Source: Pseudoalteromonas gelatinilytica
GTDB lineage: Bacteria > Pseudomonadota > Gammaproteobacteria > Enterobacterales > Alteromonadaceae
Direction of reading: 5' to 3'
Assembly: GCF_001641615.1 (NCBI RefSeq)
Contig: NZ_LRRU01000002.1
Location: 80,180-144,179 of the forward strand
Length of the DNA stretch: 64,000 bases
Shown here: one piece after another, positions 27,700-36,791 of the stretch
How positions within the stretch are numbered: position 1 is the stretch's first letter
Layout of the letters: every line of letters starts with the position of its first letter
Position numbers and translations under genes: made by a program
Notes under the pieces: model-generated
Databases searched by the model: none
Told to the model about the DNA's origin: nothing
The model's input: only the letters and a program-made list of their open reading frames with translations

Positions 27700-30210
27700 G
27701 TGATTTTATTAAAGCGAACTTTACAATTTATTATCATCTGCTCATTTTTAGGACTAATCACTTTAGTTGGTCTATACTATTACGTTAAACCTGATATTCC
27801 TAGCGTACAGGTTCTAAAAGACGTTCAGTTACAGACACCTATGCAGGTATTCTCACGTGATGGATTATTGATTAACCAATTCGGTGAAAAACGCCGCATT
27901 CCCGTTACAATAGATCAAATACCCCAACCATTAATCAATGCAATATTAGCAACAGAAGATAACCGTTTTTACGAGCATATCGGTATTGATCCAATTGGTA
28001 TCGTACGTTCAGCCATTGTACTCATATCTACCGGTGAAAAGAAACAAGGCGCAAGTACTATAACCATGCAGCTTGCCCGTAACTTCTTCTTAACCCGAGA
28101 AAAAGCATACATTCGTAAGGTCAAAGAGATCTTCATCGCTCTTCATATCGAAAGTATATTAAGTAAAGACGAAATCCTCGAATTATATTTGAATAAAATT
28201 GAATTAGGTAACCGCGCTTTTGGTATTGGTGCTGCGGCACAGGTGTATTATGGCAAAGACCTAAATGAACTAACCTTAGCGCAAATGGCGATGATTGCGG
28301 GTCTACCAAAAGCCCCATCAGCACTTAATCCAATTCGCAACCCTGTGCGAGCCAAATCCCGCCGTAACGTTGTACTAGGGCGTATGCTTACAGAAAAGTA
28401 CATCACTCAAAGCGAATATGAAGAGGCTATCAACGCACCAATTACAGCTAAATTCCATGGCGCTGAAATTGAAGTATATGCACCTTATATTTCTGAGATG
28501 GTTCGCGCTGAAATGGTTAAACGCTACGGTCATGAGCGTGCTTATAATACGGGTTTTAAAGTTTACACCAGTGTTGATTCGAACATTCAACAAGCCGCGC
28601 AAGATGCCATTGTTGATAACCTTCATGCATACGATATGCGTCATGGTTACCGTGGTGCAACTGCACAATTGTGGGATACCGAGAGCGAAAGCCCGCTTAG
28701 CCAAGAAGACATTTTAAATAAACTTAAAGACGTTAAAGAGTTTGGCCCACTATTAGCGGGTGTTGTCACTAATGTCGCTGAGCAATCAATTGATGTGCTA
28801 TTAAAAAGCGGCGAACAAGTTACTGTTGAGTGGGATGGCTTAAAATGGGCTCGCAAATATATTACCCGTTACCGTCAAAGCTTCGCACCAAAAACAGCGG
28901 CTGACATCCTAACCGCAGGCGCGCAAATTTGGCTTCGCAAAAATGCGGATGAAAGCTACATATTAAGCCAGGTTCCTGAAGCATCAAGTGCTCTTGTGTC
29001 TCTTGACCCACAAGATGGTCGTATTAAAGCGATTGTCGGTGGATACAGTTTTGAACAAAGCCAATACAATCGTGCGGTACAAGCAAAACGCCAAGTAGGG
29101 TCAAACATTAAACCCTTTATTTATTCAGCAGCGCTTGAAAACGGTTACACACTCGCTTCAATTCTTAACGATGCGCCAATCAACCAATGGGATAAAAGCC
29201 AAGGTGTGGCATGGCGTCCGAAGAACAGCCCGGCGGTTTATAATGGCCCTATTCGTATCCGCCGAGCATTAGCACAATCGAAAAACGTTATTTCAGTGCG
29301 CTTATTACGCGGTGTAGGTTTAGAGCGTACAGCCGATCACCTGCTTAAATTTGGCTTTTTAAATAGTGATATTAACCGCAGCGAGTCATTGGCTCTTGGT
29401 AGCGCCTCAATCACCCCTCTTGAGCTAGCACGAGGAATGAGTACCTTTGCCAATGGCGGCCACTTAATTAAGCCTTACTTTATCTCTGAGATTCAGGATT
29501 CAGCAGGCACTGTGTTATTTAAAACAGAACCAGAACTTGCCTGTGATGCACCACAACCAGCAATTACTCCTGAGTTTGCATCACTTGATAATAATCAGCT
29601 AAACCTCACTGATACAGCTGTAACTAATGCGCCTCGTTGTGCACCGCGAATTATTTCAAAACAAAATGCATTCTTGATCTCACAAGCTATGCACAGCGCG
29701 ATTTGGGGTGGTGGTAGCTGGACTCACAAAACCGGTTGGAGCGGCACCGGCTGGCGAGCTCAAGCATTGGATCGTCGCGATCTGGTTGGTAAAACGGGCA
29801 CCACCAATGATTCTGTCGATACTTGGTTTAGTGGCTTCAATCGTAATGTGCTTACCTCTGTGTGGGTTGGTTTTGATAATCCAGGCATCACGCTTGGTCG
29901 TTCAACTTACAATAACAACCTCGATAAATCACAAATTTCGGGCGCAGAATCAGGCGCTAAAACAGCGCAACCTGCATGGGTCGACTTTATGCGAGCAGCG
30001 CTTGATGGCATGCCTGAAGCACCGATTGAACTCCCTGAAGGACTCGTATCAGTACGTATCGACTTAGAGACAGGTCTATTGAGTCACAAAAATGACTACA
30101 CCAGCCGTTTTGAGTATTTCATTAAAGGCACTGCACCAACTAAATATGTACTTGCACAGCCTACTGACGTGTTTGAAGAAAAGCTCAGCACAGAGGAAGA
30201 GTTATTCTAA
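27700..30210 (+). CDS. mrcA: Penicillin-binding protein 1A
   Basis: 836 residues, GTG start. N-terminal membrane anchor (about 8-29). GT51 glycosyltransferase domain: ATEDNRFYEHIGIDPIGIVRS with the catalytic glutamate, QGASTITMQLARN, RKVKEIFIALHIE. An OB-like insertion, then the transpeptidase with SNIKPF (nucleophile Ser), SKN in LAQSKNVIS, and KTGT in VGKTGTTNDSVDTWFSGF. It polymerises and cross-links peptidoglycan on the periplasmic side. Divergent from pilM and closed by the hairpin at 30239. Confidence 0.96.
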   Translation: MILLKRTLQFIIICSFLGLITLVGLYYYVKPDIPSVQVLKDVQLQTPMQVFSRDGLLINQFGEKRRIPVTIDQIPQPLINAILATEDNRFYEHIGIDPIGIVRSAIVLISTGEKKQGASTITMQLARNFFLTREKAYIRKVKEIFIALHIESILSKDEILELYLNKIELGNRAFGIGAAAQVYYGKDLNELTLAQMAMIAGLPKAPSALNPIRNPVRAKSRRNVVLGRMLTEKYITQSEYEEAINAPITAKFHGAEIEVYAPYISEMVRAEMVKRYGHERAYNTGFKVYTSVDSNIQQAAQDAIVDNLHAYDMRHGYRGATAQLWDTESESPLSQEDILNKLKDVKEFGPLLAGVVTNVAEQSIDVLLKSGEQVTVEWDGLKWARKYITRYRQSFAPKTAADILTAGAQIWLRKNADESYILSQVPEASSALVSLDPQDGRIKAIVGGYSFEQSQYNRAVQAKRQVGSNIKPFIYSAALENGYTLASILNDAPINQWDKSQGVAWRPKNSPAVYNGPIRIRRALAQSKNVISVRLLRGVGLERTADHLLKFGFLNSDINRSESLALGSASITPLELARGMSTFANGGHLIKPYFISEIQDSAGTVLFKTEPELACDAPQPAITPEFASLDNNQLNLTDTAVTNAPRCAPRIISKQNAFLISQAMHSAIWGGGSWTHKTGWSGTGWRAQALDRRDLVGKTGTTNDSVDTWFSGFNRNVLTSVWVGFDNPGITLGRSTYNNNLDKSQISGAESGAKTAQPAWVDFMRAALDGMPEAPIELPEGLVSVRIDLETGLLSHKNDYTSRFEYFIKGTAPTKYVLAQPTDVFEEKLSTEEELF

Positions 30211-30238
30211 ATAACTGAGTTGCTATTTTGAAACAATA

Positions 30239-30263
30239 AAAAAGCGCCCTTGGGGCGCTTTTT
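30239..30263. terminator. Bidirectional terminator mrcA / metL
   Basis: AAAAAGCGCCC/GGGCGCTTTTT stem with a 3-nt loop, between the convergent mrcA and metL genes. Confidence 0.9.
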
Positions 30264-30293
30264 GCTTAGCTATTTAAACTAAGATCAGCAAAA

Positions 30294-32639
30294 TTATTTT
30301 AGGTTATTTACCAGCCAATACAGGTCTGAATGAACCCCAGCCGCAGTGACTTCTTTACCTGCTCCAGGGCCTTGGATCACTAATGCATTGTCTGTATACC
30401 ACTGTGAATTAATAACAAAGATGTTATCGCCCGGTTTAAGGCTTGCTAATACATCATCTTTGCCAACATTAACTAAACCAACTTGCGCCTGAACCTTGCC
30501 ATCAACGAGTGTAATTGCGCCTGTGTAGCGCACTACTTTATCTTGAGCTGCAGCTTGGGCTGCTTTTTCTGTCATGAATTCATCGAGCAGCTGTTTGTTT
30601 GCAAGAAAATCTTGCCAGCTACCTGCTGCCAACGCTTCTGGCATTAGAGGTGTTAAAGCAATGTCATCAAGCTCTAAATCTAGGCCTAAGTCACGCGCTA
30701 AAATTAGCAGTTTACGCTGCATATCGCGGCCAGATAAATCTTCACGAGGATCTGGCTCTGTATAACCCATTTGCTGAGCTTGAAGCACTAAATCTGAAAA
30801 CGGCACACTCCCATCGTAACTGCTACATAACCACGATAAAGTACCCGAGAATACCCCTTCAATACGGTTAATATTGTCACCGCTATTTTGTAAATCAGCT
30901 AAAGCAAAGTTAATCGGTAAACCTGCGCCTACACTGGTGTTATAGCGCCATAATAGATTTCGCTCAGCTAAATTAGTACGTAAGTTTTGATACCAACTAT
31001 GCGCGGCAGTACCCGCATATTTGTTTGCACTGATCAAATGACAGTTAAGTTCAACAAAGTCAGGGTATAACTGACTAAACGCCTCACTGGCAGTGATATC
31101 AATCACCACTTTGTGCTCATAATCAAGTTCATTAATACGTGCTAATAATTCTGCCTTGTCGTAGCTTTGCGCTTCGTTATGCCACTGCTCTTGCCATGTT
31201 TCGGTATTTAAACCGCTAGCACTAAAAAGCATTTGCTGTGAACGAAGAAGAGCAACCACTTTTACCTTGTACTGAGCAGATAAACGAGCAAACTGAGCTT
31301 GGAGCTGCGCTAAGAACACTTCGCCTACATTACCAAGGCCAGCAACTATAATGGCCAACTCTTGGCCTTTGTTTACCAGCTTGTCATGTAATAACGTTAA
31401 AACGTCACTATCAATTGCCTGATCATTTAAGATCAACACATAGTTATCGTCTTGCTGTACAAAACGTGGATGAATGCTTTGCTCTTTTAAAAGCGCTGTT
31501 GCTTGCTCTGCAAGAGCACTAACATCAGCAGTCGGTGCAACCACTGCACAACCACTTAAATTAGACTCAACAATATTTGCACGGCCCGCTAAATGGCTCA
31601 CAACCTGATGAGTACTTTGACCAGGTACTAATAAGTAGGTATCGCCCCCTTTAACAAAGTGATGCAGGCTGTGTTGAATTAACTGGCTTAATTCACCAAC
31701 TTCACCACCGCTTAGTTTATCAACCCGTAATAAATCGATGTTATCTAAGGTCGTAATAAACCGTTTCGCTTTGCTATAACCTTCTTTAACTACTTCGGTT
31801 GGCGTTGCATCGCAATCAAAGCTACTTCTAACAACGAGCTTGATCTCTGTATCTTTTAGCGGTGACAAGGTTTTTGCATGCAATACTGGATTGCCCAAAC
31901 GCGCTAATAGGTTAGCTTGCTCACGGCATACCTTGGCGTATTTAACCGCATTTTTAACTTTACGAGGATCTGTGCTGAATACACCTTGCGTGTCTGTCCA
32001 GATAGACACTTGCTTGGCAAAAGTATAACTGGCCAGTAACGTGGCGCTATAATCACTGCCATTACGGCCTAAAGTAACCGTATTACCTTGGCAATCTGCA
32101 GCAATAAAGCCCGTTACTACGTTGATATGCGATTTACTTATTGCACTTGTGCATTGCTGCTGATTTTTTTGATGTAAAAGCTGGCCATCATTTAAAGTAA
32201 ATAGCTGCCTTGCATCAACATCTTGCGCAGCGACACCTAACTGATTTAAGTAAGCGGCTAACAAACGTGCTGACCACACTTCACCATGTGCAAGTAATGG
32301 GGCTTCAAGTAACTGTTGCTGACTAATTAATTCATTTAAAACAGCAAGCTCATCTTTTAGCTGTGCTAACGCCTGTTGTTTATTCTGGCCTGTGAGTAGC
32401 TGCTCAATTAAAGCGCGTTGGTTGTTATCAATAAGCAGTAGAATATCGCTAACAGCTTGACTATCTTGCTGCTGGTAACTCTGCCATAGCTTCACTAGGG
32501 TATCGGTTGTTTTACCCGATGCCGATACAACGATGCAATCGCCCTGCTCTGTATTCGCTAAAACAATGTTCGCTACCGCATGATAACGATCTGCTGAGCT
32601 TAAGCTTGAGCCACCAAATTTATGAACAATATTTACCAT
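30294..32639 (-). CDS. metL: Bifunctional aspartokinase II / homoserine dehydrogenase II
   Basis: About 781 residues from ATG 32639; a GTG at 32651 inside metB is an alternative. The kinase half opens with VNIVHKFGGSSLSSADRYHAVA and contains VTLGRNGSDYSATLLA. A central regulatory region follows. The dehydrogenase half has the NAD(P) motif VAGLGNVGEVFLAQL, the substrate region SANKYAGT, GAGLPIN and YTEPDPREDLSGRDMQRKLLILARDLG. It catalyses the first and third steps from aspartate toward methionine and threonine. Starts 5 bp after the metB stop, as in E. coli metBL. Confidence 0.95.
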   Translation of the reverse strand: MVNIVHKFGGSSLSSADRYHAVANIVLANTEQGDCIVVSASGKTTDTLVKLWQSYQQQDSQAVSDILLLIDNNQRALIEQLLTGQNKQQALAQLKDELAVLNELISQQQLLEAPLLAHGEVWSARLLAAYLNQLGVAAQDVDARQLFTLNDGQLLHQKNQQQCTSAISKSHINVVTGFIAADCQGNTVTLGRNGSDYSATLLASYTFAKQVSIWTDTQGVFSTDPRKVKNAVKYAKVCREQANLLARLGNPVLHAKTLSPLKDTEIKLVVRSSFDCDATPTEVVKEGYSKAKRFITTLDNIDLLRVDKLSGGEVGELSQLIQHSLHHFVKGGDTYLLVPGQSTHQVVSHLAGRANIVESNLSGCAVVAPTADVSALAEQATALLKEQSIHPRFVQQDDNYVLILNDQAIDSDVLTLLHDKLVNKGQELAIIVAGLGNVGEVFLAQLQAQFARLSAQYKVKVVALLRSQQMLFSASGLNTETWQEQWHNEAQSYDKAELLARINELDYEHKVVIDITASEAFSQLYPDFVELNCHLISANKYAGTAAHSWYQNLRTNLAERNLLWRYNTSVGAGLPINFALADLQNSGDNINRIEGVFSGTLSWLCSSYDGSVPFSDLVLQAQQMGYTEPDPREDLSGRDMQRKLLILARDLGLDLELDDIALTPLMPEALAAGSWQDFLANKQLLDEFMTEKAAQAAAQDKVVRYTGAITLVDGKVQAQVGLVNVGKDDVLASLKPGDNIFVINSQWYTDNALVIQGPGAGKEVTAAGVHSDLYWLVNNLK

Positions 32640-32644
32640 TTCTT

Positions 32645-33904
32645 CTACCACAATGCCGTATGTGCTGGCGTTAACTTGAATGACGCGTTTTGCTGTGTAT
32701 CTTGCTGTGTTTGCTCTACAGCCGCTTTTGTAACTTGTTGGCCTTGACCTGGCTTAACTAAATTGAATACACGGTCTAAATCTGCAATGAGATCTTTTAC
32801 ATCTTCAATACCTACAGAAATACGGATCAGCGTATCGCCTACACCGGCTTCAAGACGCGCTTGAGGCTCCATACCTGCGTGTGTCATTGTTGCAGGGTGA
32901 CAAATCAAACTTTCTACCCCACCTAGTGACTCAGCAAGGCTAAAATCTTTAAGACTAGTTAAAAACGCTGCTGCATCGTTAATGTCGCCTTTAATATCAA
33001 AGCTCACCATGCCACCAAAACCGCGTTGCTGTGCTTTAGCAAGCTCATGCTGCGGGTGAGAAGCAAGACCTGGGTAATAAACTTGGCTTACATAAGGAGA
33101 GTTTTCTAAATACTCAGCAATAGCAAAGGCATTTTCTTGGTGCTGCTTTAAACGCACATTTAAAGTACGTAAACCACGAAGCGTTAAGTAACTGTCAAAT
33201 GGCGCACCGGTAATACCAATGTTATTTGCCCACCAAGCCAGCTCATCACCTAGCTCTTGCGTTGCAGCAATCACCGCACCACCAACCACATCAGAGTGAC
33301 CATTGATGTATTTCGTGGTTGAGTGCACAACAATATCAACACCAAATTCAATTGGGTTTTGTAATGCAGGTGATAAGAAGGTGTTATCAGCCGCAACCAA
33401 AGCACCGCACTGCTTAGCGATGCGAGTGATTGCTTTAATGTTTGTTAAACGCAAAATTGGGTTACTTGGCGTTTCAATCCAAATCAGCTTAGGTTTAATC
33501 GCCAAAATTTCTTGGTGATTATCTGTATTCGTTAAATCCAATACTCTTAGTTTTAATAGACCACGTTTTTCAAGCGAGGTGAATAAACGATAGCTACCGC
33601 CATAACAGTCATGTGGGATCACTAAGGTATCGTCACTGTTTAATAATTGGGTCGCTAAGTGTACTGCTGACATACCAGTAGCAGTGATAATGCCTTTTGC
33701 GCCACCTTCAAGCTCAGCTAAGGTTTCAGCTAAAATGTCGCGATTTGGGTTACCGCTGCGGCCATAGTCATATTGGCGCTTAGTATCAAAGTCAGCAAAT
33801 GAATAGGTGGTTGATAAGTATAAAGGTGGCACAACCGCACCATGATGTTTATCGGCTTCGATGCCGTGACGAACAGCAATCGTCGCTTTATTTTTTTCGC
33901 TCAT
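32645..33904 (-). CDS. metB: Cystathionine gamma-synthase
   Basis: 419 residues, with a C-terminal tail (VTKAAVEQTQQDTQQN...) longer than E. coli MetB (386). Cys/Met-metabolism PLP fold: YDYGRSGNPNRDILAETLAELEGG, TGMSAVHLA, DCYGGSYRLF, WIETPSNPILR, AADNTFLSPALQNPIEFGVDIVVHSTTKYINGHSDVVGG with the Schiff-base lysine, and SLGGVESLICHPATMTHA. Joins O-succinylhomoserine (or an acyl variant) and cysteine to cystathionine. First gene of metBL, and its promoter carries MetJ boxes. Confidence 0.93.
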   Translation of the reverse strand: MSEKNKATIAVRHGIEADKHHGAVVPPLYLSTTYSFADFDTKRQYDYGRSGNPNRDILAETLAELEGGAKGIITATGMSAVHLATQLLNSDDTLVIPHDCYGGSYRLFTSLEKRGLLKLRVLDLTNTDNHQEILAIKPKLIWIETPSNPILRLTNIKAITRIAKQCGALVAADNTFLSPALQNPIEFGVDIVVHSTTKYINGHSDVVGGAVIAATQELGDELAWWANNIGITGAPFDSYLTLRGLRTLNVRLKQHQENAFAIAEYLENSPYVSQVYYPGLASHPQHELAKAQQRGFGGMVSFDIKGDINDAAAFLTSLKDFSLAESLGGVESLICHPATMTHAGMEPQARLEAGVGDTLIRISVGIEDVKDLIADLDRVFNLVKPGQGQQVTKAAVEQTQQDTQQNASFKLTPAHTALW

Positions 33905-33925
33905 TTCATCACCTATTCTTTGATT

Positions 33926-33957
33926 GGATGTTTAGACGTCTAAAAGGTTAGATGATC
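33926..33957. promoter_or_regulatory. MetJ operator (tandem met boxes)
   Basis: Four contiguous 8-mers: GGATGTTT, AGACGTCT, AAAAGGTT, AGATGATC. The second is a perfect met box; the others match 5, 4 and 4 of 8 positions. They cover the -10 and downstream part of the metB promoter, consistent with cooperative repression by MetJ with S-adenosylmethionine. Confidence 0.8.
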
Positions 33958-33973
33958 AAATATGAGAAGTCAA
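33945..33973 (-). promoter_or_regulatory. Candidate metB promoter
   Basis: On the minus strand, TTGACT (33973-33968) and TAACCT (33950-33945) are spaced 17 bp. The -10 falls inside the met boxes. Confidence 0.55.
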
Positions 33974-34038
33974 AGCATTTATCGCTCACACATAGAAGTT
34001 TATACATTTACACCACTAGATGGCTAAATAACTAGTAT

Positions 34039-34066
34039 TTGACTATCTTTTTTAAAGCGATAGAAT
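34039..34066 (+). promoter_or_regulatory. Candidate metJ promoter
   Basis: TTGACT (34039-34044) and TAGAAT (34061-34066), each 5 of 6 to consensus, spaced 16 bp, about 60 bp before the metJ start. The met boxes lie some 80 bp upstream of it. Confidence 0.6.
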
Positions 34067-34128
34067 TTCCGCATCTTGCGCTGTGAATAAGGCGTAAATC
34101 ACTGACAACCGAGGCAACGAAACAACTT

Positions 34129-34449
34129 ATGGCTAAATGGAACGGTGAATACATTCACCCATATGCAGAACACGGTAAAAAATCAGAACAAGTAAAAAAG
34201 ATTACCGTATCGATCCCACTTAACGTATTAAAAGTATTAACTGACGAGCGTACACGCCGCCAGATTAATAACCTGCGTCATGCGACGAACAGTGAGTTAT
34301 TGTGTGAAGCTTTCTTACATGCTTTTACAGGTCAACCATTACCAAATGATGACGACCTTCGTAAAGACAACCCTGAAAAGGTACCTGAAGAAGTTAAAAG
34401 AATTATGCAAGAAATGGGGTTAGAAATCCCAGTGCTTGATTCAGAATAA
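34129..34449 (+). CDS. metJ: Methionine repressor MetJ
   Basis: 106 residues, the canonical length, ribbon-helix-helix. The DNA-contact strand [50 protein letters not shown] is nearly identical to the E. coli protein. Homodimer that binds AGACGTCT boxes with S-adenosylmethionine as corepressor. Divergent from metBL, the conserved metJBL layout, and closed by a strong terminator. Confidence 0.97.
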   Translation: MAKWNGEYIHPYAEHGKKSEQVKKITVSIPLNVLKVLTDERTRRQINNLRHATNSELLCEAFLHAFTGQPLPNDDDLRKDNPEKVPEEVKRIMQEMGLEIPVLDSE

Positions 34450-34490
34450 GTATTTCGGCCATCGGATAACTGCCGATAATCACAGACATA

Positions 34491-34518
34491 AAAAAACTCA
34501 GCCTTGGCTGAGTTTTTT
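34491..34518. terminator. Bidirectional terminator metJ / malic enzyme
   Basis: A 13-bp perfect stem AAAAAACTCAGCC/GGCTGAGTTTTTT with a 2-nt apex, so the real loop is larger, between convergent genes. Confidence 0.9.
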
Positions 34519-34549
34519 ATTGCGCGTTATAGCTAATAGCTAATTAAGT

Positions 34550-35791
34550 TTAACGCATGTAATCTTCTGGCATGTCGATTTGCGCCACGCCCGACTCTAT
34601 AGCCGCTTCAGCAACAGCACGTGCAATACGTGGTAAAAGACGCGGATCCATTGGCTTAGGAATAATGTACTCAGCACCAAACTCAAGCGACTCAACGCCC
34701 GCTGCTTTTAATACTTCACTTGGTACTGGCTCTTTTGCGATACCACGAATAGCGTGTACGGCAGCAATCTTCATTTCATCATTAATTGCTGTTGCACGCA
34801 CATCAAGCGCACCGCGGAAAATAAACGGGAAACACAGTACATTGTTAACTTGGTTAGGATAATCTGAACGACCCGTTGCCATAATTAAATCATTACGTGC
34901 ACTGTGTGCAAGCGCTGGTGCGATCTCAGGATCAGGGTTTGAACATGCAAACACCACAGGCTTGTCTGCCATCAATTTAAGATCATCAGCAGTTAATAAG
35001 TTAGGACCCGATACACCTACAAATACATCGGCATCAGCAATAACGTCTTGCAACGTACGTTTATCAGTGTTGTTAGCAAATAATTGCTTGTACTCATTTA
35101 AGTCATCACGACGAGTATGGATCACACCTTTACGGTCAAGCATATAGATATGCTCACGCAGTGCGCCACACTTAATAAGTAGTTCCATACAGGCAACGGC
35201 TGCAGCACCAGCACCTAAACACACGATGATGGCATCTTCGATATCTTTACCTTGAACTTCAAGGGCATTAAGCATACCTGCCGCAGTAACAATCGCTGTA
35301 CCGTGTTGGTCATCGTGGAAAACTGGGATACTACAGCGTTCAATAAGTGCTTTTTCGATTTCAAAACACTCAGGAGCTTTAATATCTTCTAGGTTGATAC
35401 CACCAAACGTATCAGCGATATTTGCAACCGTATTGATGAAATCTTCTGTTGTGCGGTGTTTAACTTCAATATCAATTGAGTCAAGGCCTGCAAAACGTTT
35501 GAATAGTAACGCTTTACCTTCCATTACAGGTTTTGATGCAAGCGGGCCTAAGTTACCTAAACCTAGAATTGCGGTACCGTTTGAAATAACCGCAACCATG
35601 TTGCCTTTACCTGTGTATTTATAGGCATTTGCTGGATCGGCAGCAATTTCACGGACTGGTTCAGCCACACCTGGGCTATAAGCTAAAGCGAGATCGTTAA
35701 CCGTTTCGGCTGGCTTGGTTAGTTCAACACTAATTTTACCTGGAACGGGGTGAGCGTGGTAATGTAATGCTTGTTCACGAAAATCTGACAT
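34550..35791 (-). CDS. Malic enzyme, short form (oxaloacetate-decarboxylating)
   Basis: 413 residues. N-terminal catalytic region: KPAETVNDLALAYSPGVAEPVREIA, KYTGKGNMVAVISNGTAILGLGNLG, VMEGKALLFKRFAGLDSIDIEV, DIKAPECFEIEKAL, VFHDDQHGTAIV. Dinucleotide fold: IVCLGAGAAAVACMELL. Converts malate to pyruvate and CO2 with NAD(P)+. It corresponds to the first half of E. coli MaeB but lacks the phosphotransacetylase-like C-terminal domain, a common natural form and not a truncation. NAD versus NADP preference is not decided here. Confidence 0.92.
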   Translation of the reverse strand: MSDFREQALHYHAHPVPGKISVELTKPAETVNDLALAYSPGVAEPVREIAADPANAYKYTGKGNMVAVISNGTAILGLGNLGPLASKPVMEGKALLFKRFAGLDSIDIEVKHRTTEDFINTVANIADTFGGINLEDIKAPECFEIEKALIERCSIPVFHDDQHGTAIVTAAGMLNALEVQGKDIEDAIIVCLGAGAAAVACMELLIKCGALREHIYMLDRKGVIHTRRDDLNEYKQLFANNTDKRTLQDVIADADVFVGVSGPNLLTADDLKLMADKPVVFACSNPDPEIAPALAHSARNDLIMATGRSDYPNQVNNVLCFPFIFRGALDVRATAINDEMKIAAVHAIRGIAKEPVPSEVLKAAGVESLEFGAEYIIPKPMDPRLLPRIARAVAEAAIESGVAQIDMPEDYMR

Positions 35792-36241
35792 AACGCGATA
35801 GTATCCTGCAAAAAGTTAAAAAGTGAGAGAGCTTGCATCAGTACGATACCTGTAATGTATAAAAATTCCAAGTATTATCAGGTCTATCCTGTTATATGCT
35901 ATATCGCTTAATTTTAAAGGATTTCCCAACAATTTCTGCGCATAGTTGCGATTAATCAGACATAAAAATTCACCTATTTATGACCTTTTAAGCACGTGTT
36001 TTTGTATTTTATACGCACGTACACTGCAATTAGCCGAAATTAGCCCAAAACAGCCATTTCAACGAAGTTCACAACATTTACTCACAAAGTTATTTAAATT
36101 TATTATTTTTAATAACTTTTATGAAAGTTTATACAAAAAAGAATATAGCCAAGGGGTGGCACTTTGTCTGCAAAATTAGCGACATAATGGGCATAACAGC
36201 CAGAAATAGTTATGCAAGATACATAAGTGAAGATGATGAGC

Positions 36242-36273
36242 GAGTGAGTGAGTGAGTGAGTGAGTGAGTGAGT
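36242..36273. repeat. (GAGT)8 tetranucleotide repeat
   Basis: Eight perfect GAGT units, preceded by an imperfect GAGC. It sits in a non-coding gap about 30 bp beyond the rpmE terminator and 450 bp upstream of the malic enzyme start, so no reading frame is obviously phase-variable. Confidence 0.95.
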
Positions 36274-36302
36274 GGCAGTGTTAAGAATTTTAGGCATAAA
36301 AA

Positions 36303-36320
36303 AAGCACCCAAAGGTGCTT
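36303..36320 (-). terminator. rpmE terminator
   Basis: AAGCACC/GGTGCTT stem with a CAAA loop, followed on the minus strand by seven T. Confidence 0.85.
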
Positions 36321-36341
36321 CTTTTAACTAAACAGCAGAAA

Positions 36342-36557
36342 TTACTTCTTGCTGCTAAGTGCACCGAAGCGCTTGTTGAAACGATCAACACGGCCGCCAG
36401 TGTCTAAAATCTTTTGCTTACCAGTGTAAAACGGGTGACACTCAGAACATACGTCTAAGTGGATGTCTTTACAAAGAGTTGAGCTAGTTTCGAATTTGTT
36501 ACCACATGAACAAGTTGCAGTGATAGCTTCGTACTTAGGGTGAATACCTTCTTTCAT
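36342..36557 (-). CDS. rpmE: 50S ribosomal protein L31 (zinc form)
   Basis: 71 residues. The [24 protein letters not shown] start and [32 protein letters not shown] core match RpmE. Four cysteines (CSC and CSEC) make the zinc ribbon, so this is the zinc-binding paralogue rather than the Cys-lacking YkgM/RpmE2 form. Divergent from priA, as in E. coli. SD AGAGG lies 6 bp before the ATG. Confidence 0.98.
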   Translation of the reverse strand: MKEGIHPKYEAITATCSCGNKFETSSTLCKDIHLDVCSECHPFYTGKQKILDTGGRVDRFNKRFGALSSKK

Positions 36558-36588
36558 AGGGAACCTCTAGTTAAGGCCGTATCGCTCT

Positions 36589-36605
36589 CCAAACCCGAAG
36601 TCTGG
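36589..36605 (-). promoter_or_regulatory. Hairpin in rpmE leader (candidate L31 autoregulatory site)
   Basis: In the mRNA, a 6-bp stem with one G-U pair is closed by a 5-nt loop (CCAGAC...GUUUGG), about 30 nt upstream of the start codon. L31 leaders with conserved hairpins are known in gammaproteobacteria; assignment here is by position only. Confidence 0.35.
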
Positions 36606-36640
36606 CACCATACGCAGTTAATACAATTAATAGGCCGCGT

Positions 36641-36669
36641 ATTTTATAGCTCAAGTGACCTTGCGACAA
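36641..36669 (-). promoter_or_regulatory. Candidate rpmE promoter
   Basis: Minus-strand TTGTCG (36669-36664), 17 bp, TAAAAT (36646-36641), giving a leader of about 75-80 nt with the hairpin above. Confidence 0.5.
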
Positions 36670-36791
36670 GCTTTAAATGCATCTTTCGCTAAAAAATTAA
36701 TCAAATGACTGGTTGTTCAGTAATTTGTTGGTAGGTTTTTAACTGTAATTTTAGTACATTATCTTTCTATCTTTGTTTCAGTTGAGTTGTT

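Larger units (their letters stand above)
35792..36341. other. 550-bp AT-rich gap with tetranucleotide array
   Basis: Holds the malic enzyme promoter on its left side, an AT-rich stretch with no convincing ORF, the (GAGT)8 array at 36242 and the rpmE terminator at 36303. Confidence 0.5.

Noticed and set aside
35946..36179. 77-codon plus-strand ORF in the malic enzyme / rpmE gap
   Set aside because: No ribosome-binding site, no domain, composition like the surrounding AT-rich gap.
36109..36312. Minus-strand ORF with THSL repeats across the GAGT array
   Set aside because: The repeat in the protein is only the translated microsatellite, it runs through the rpmE terminator, and it has no ribosome-binding site.
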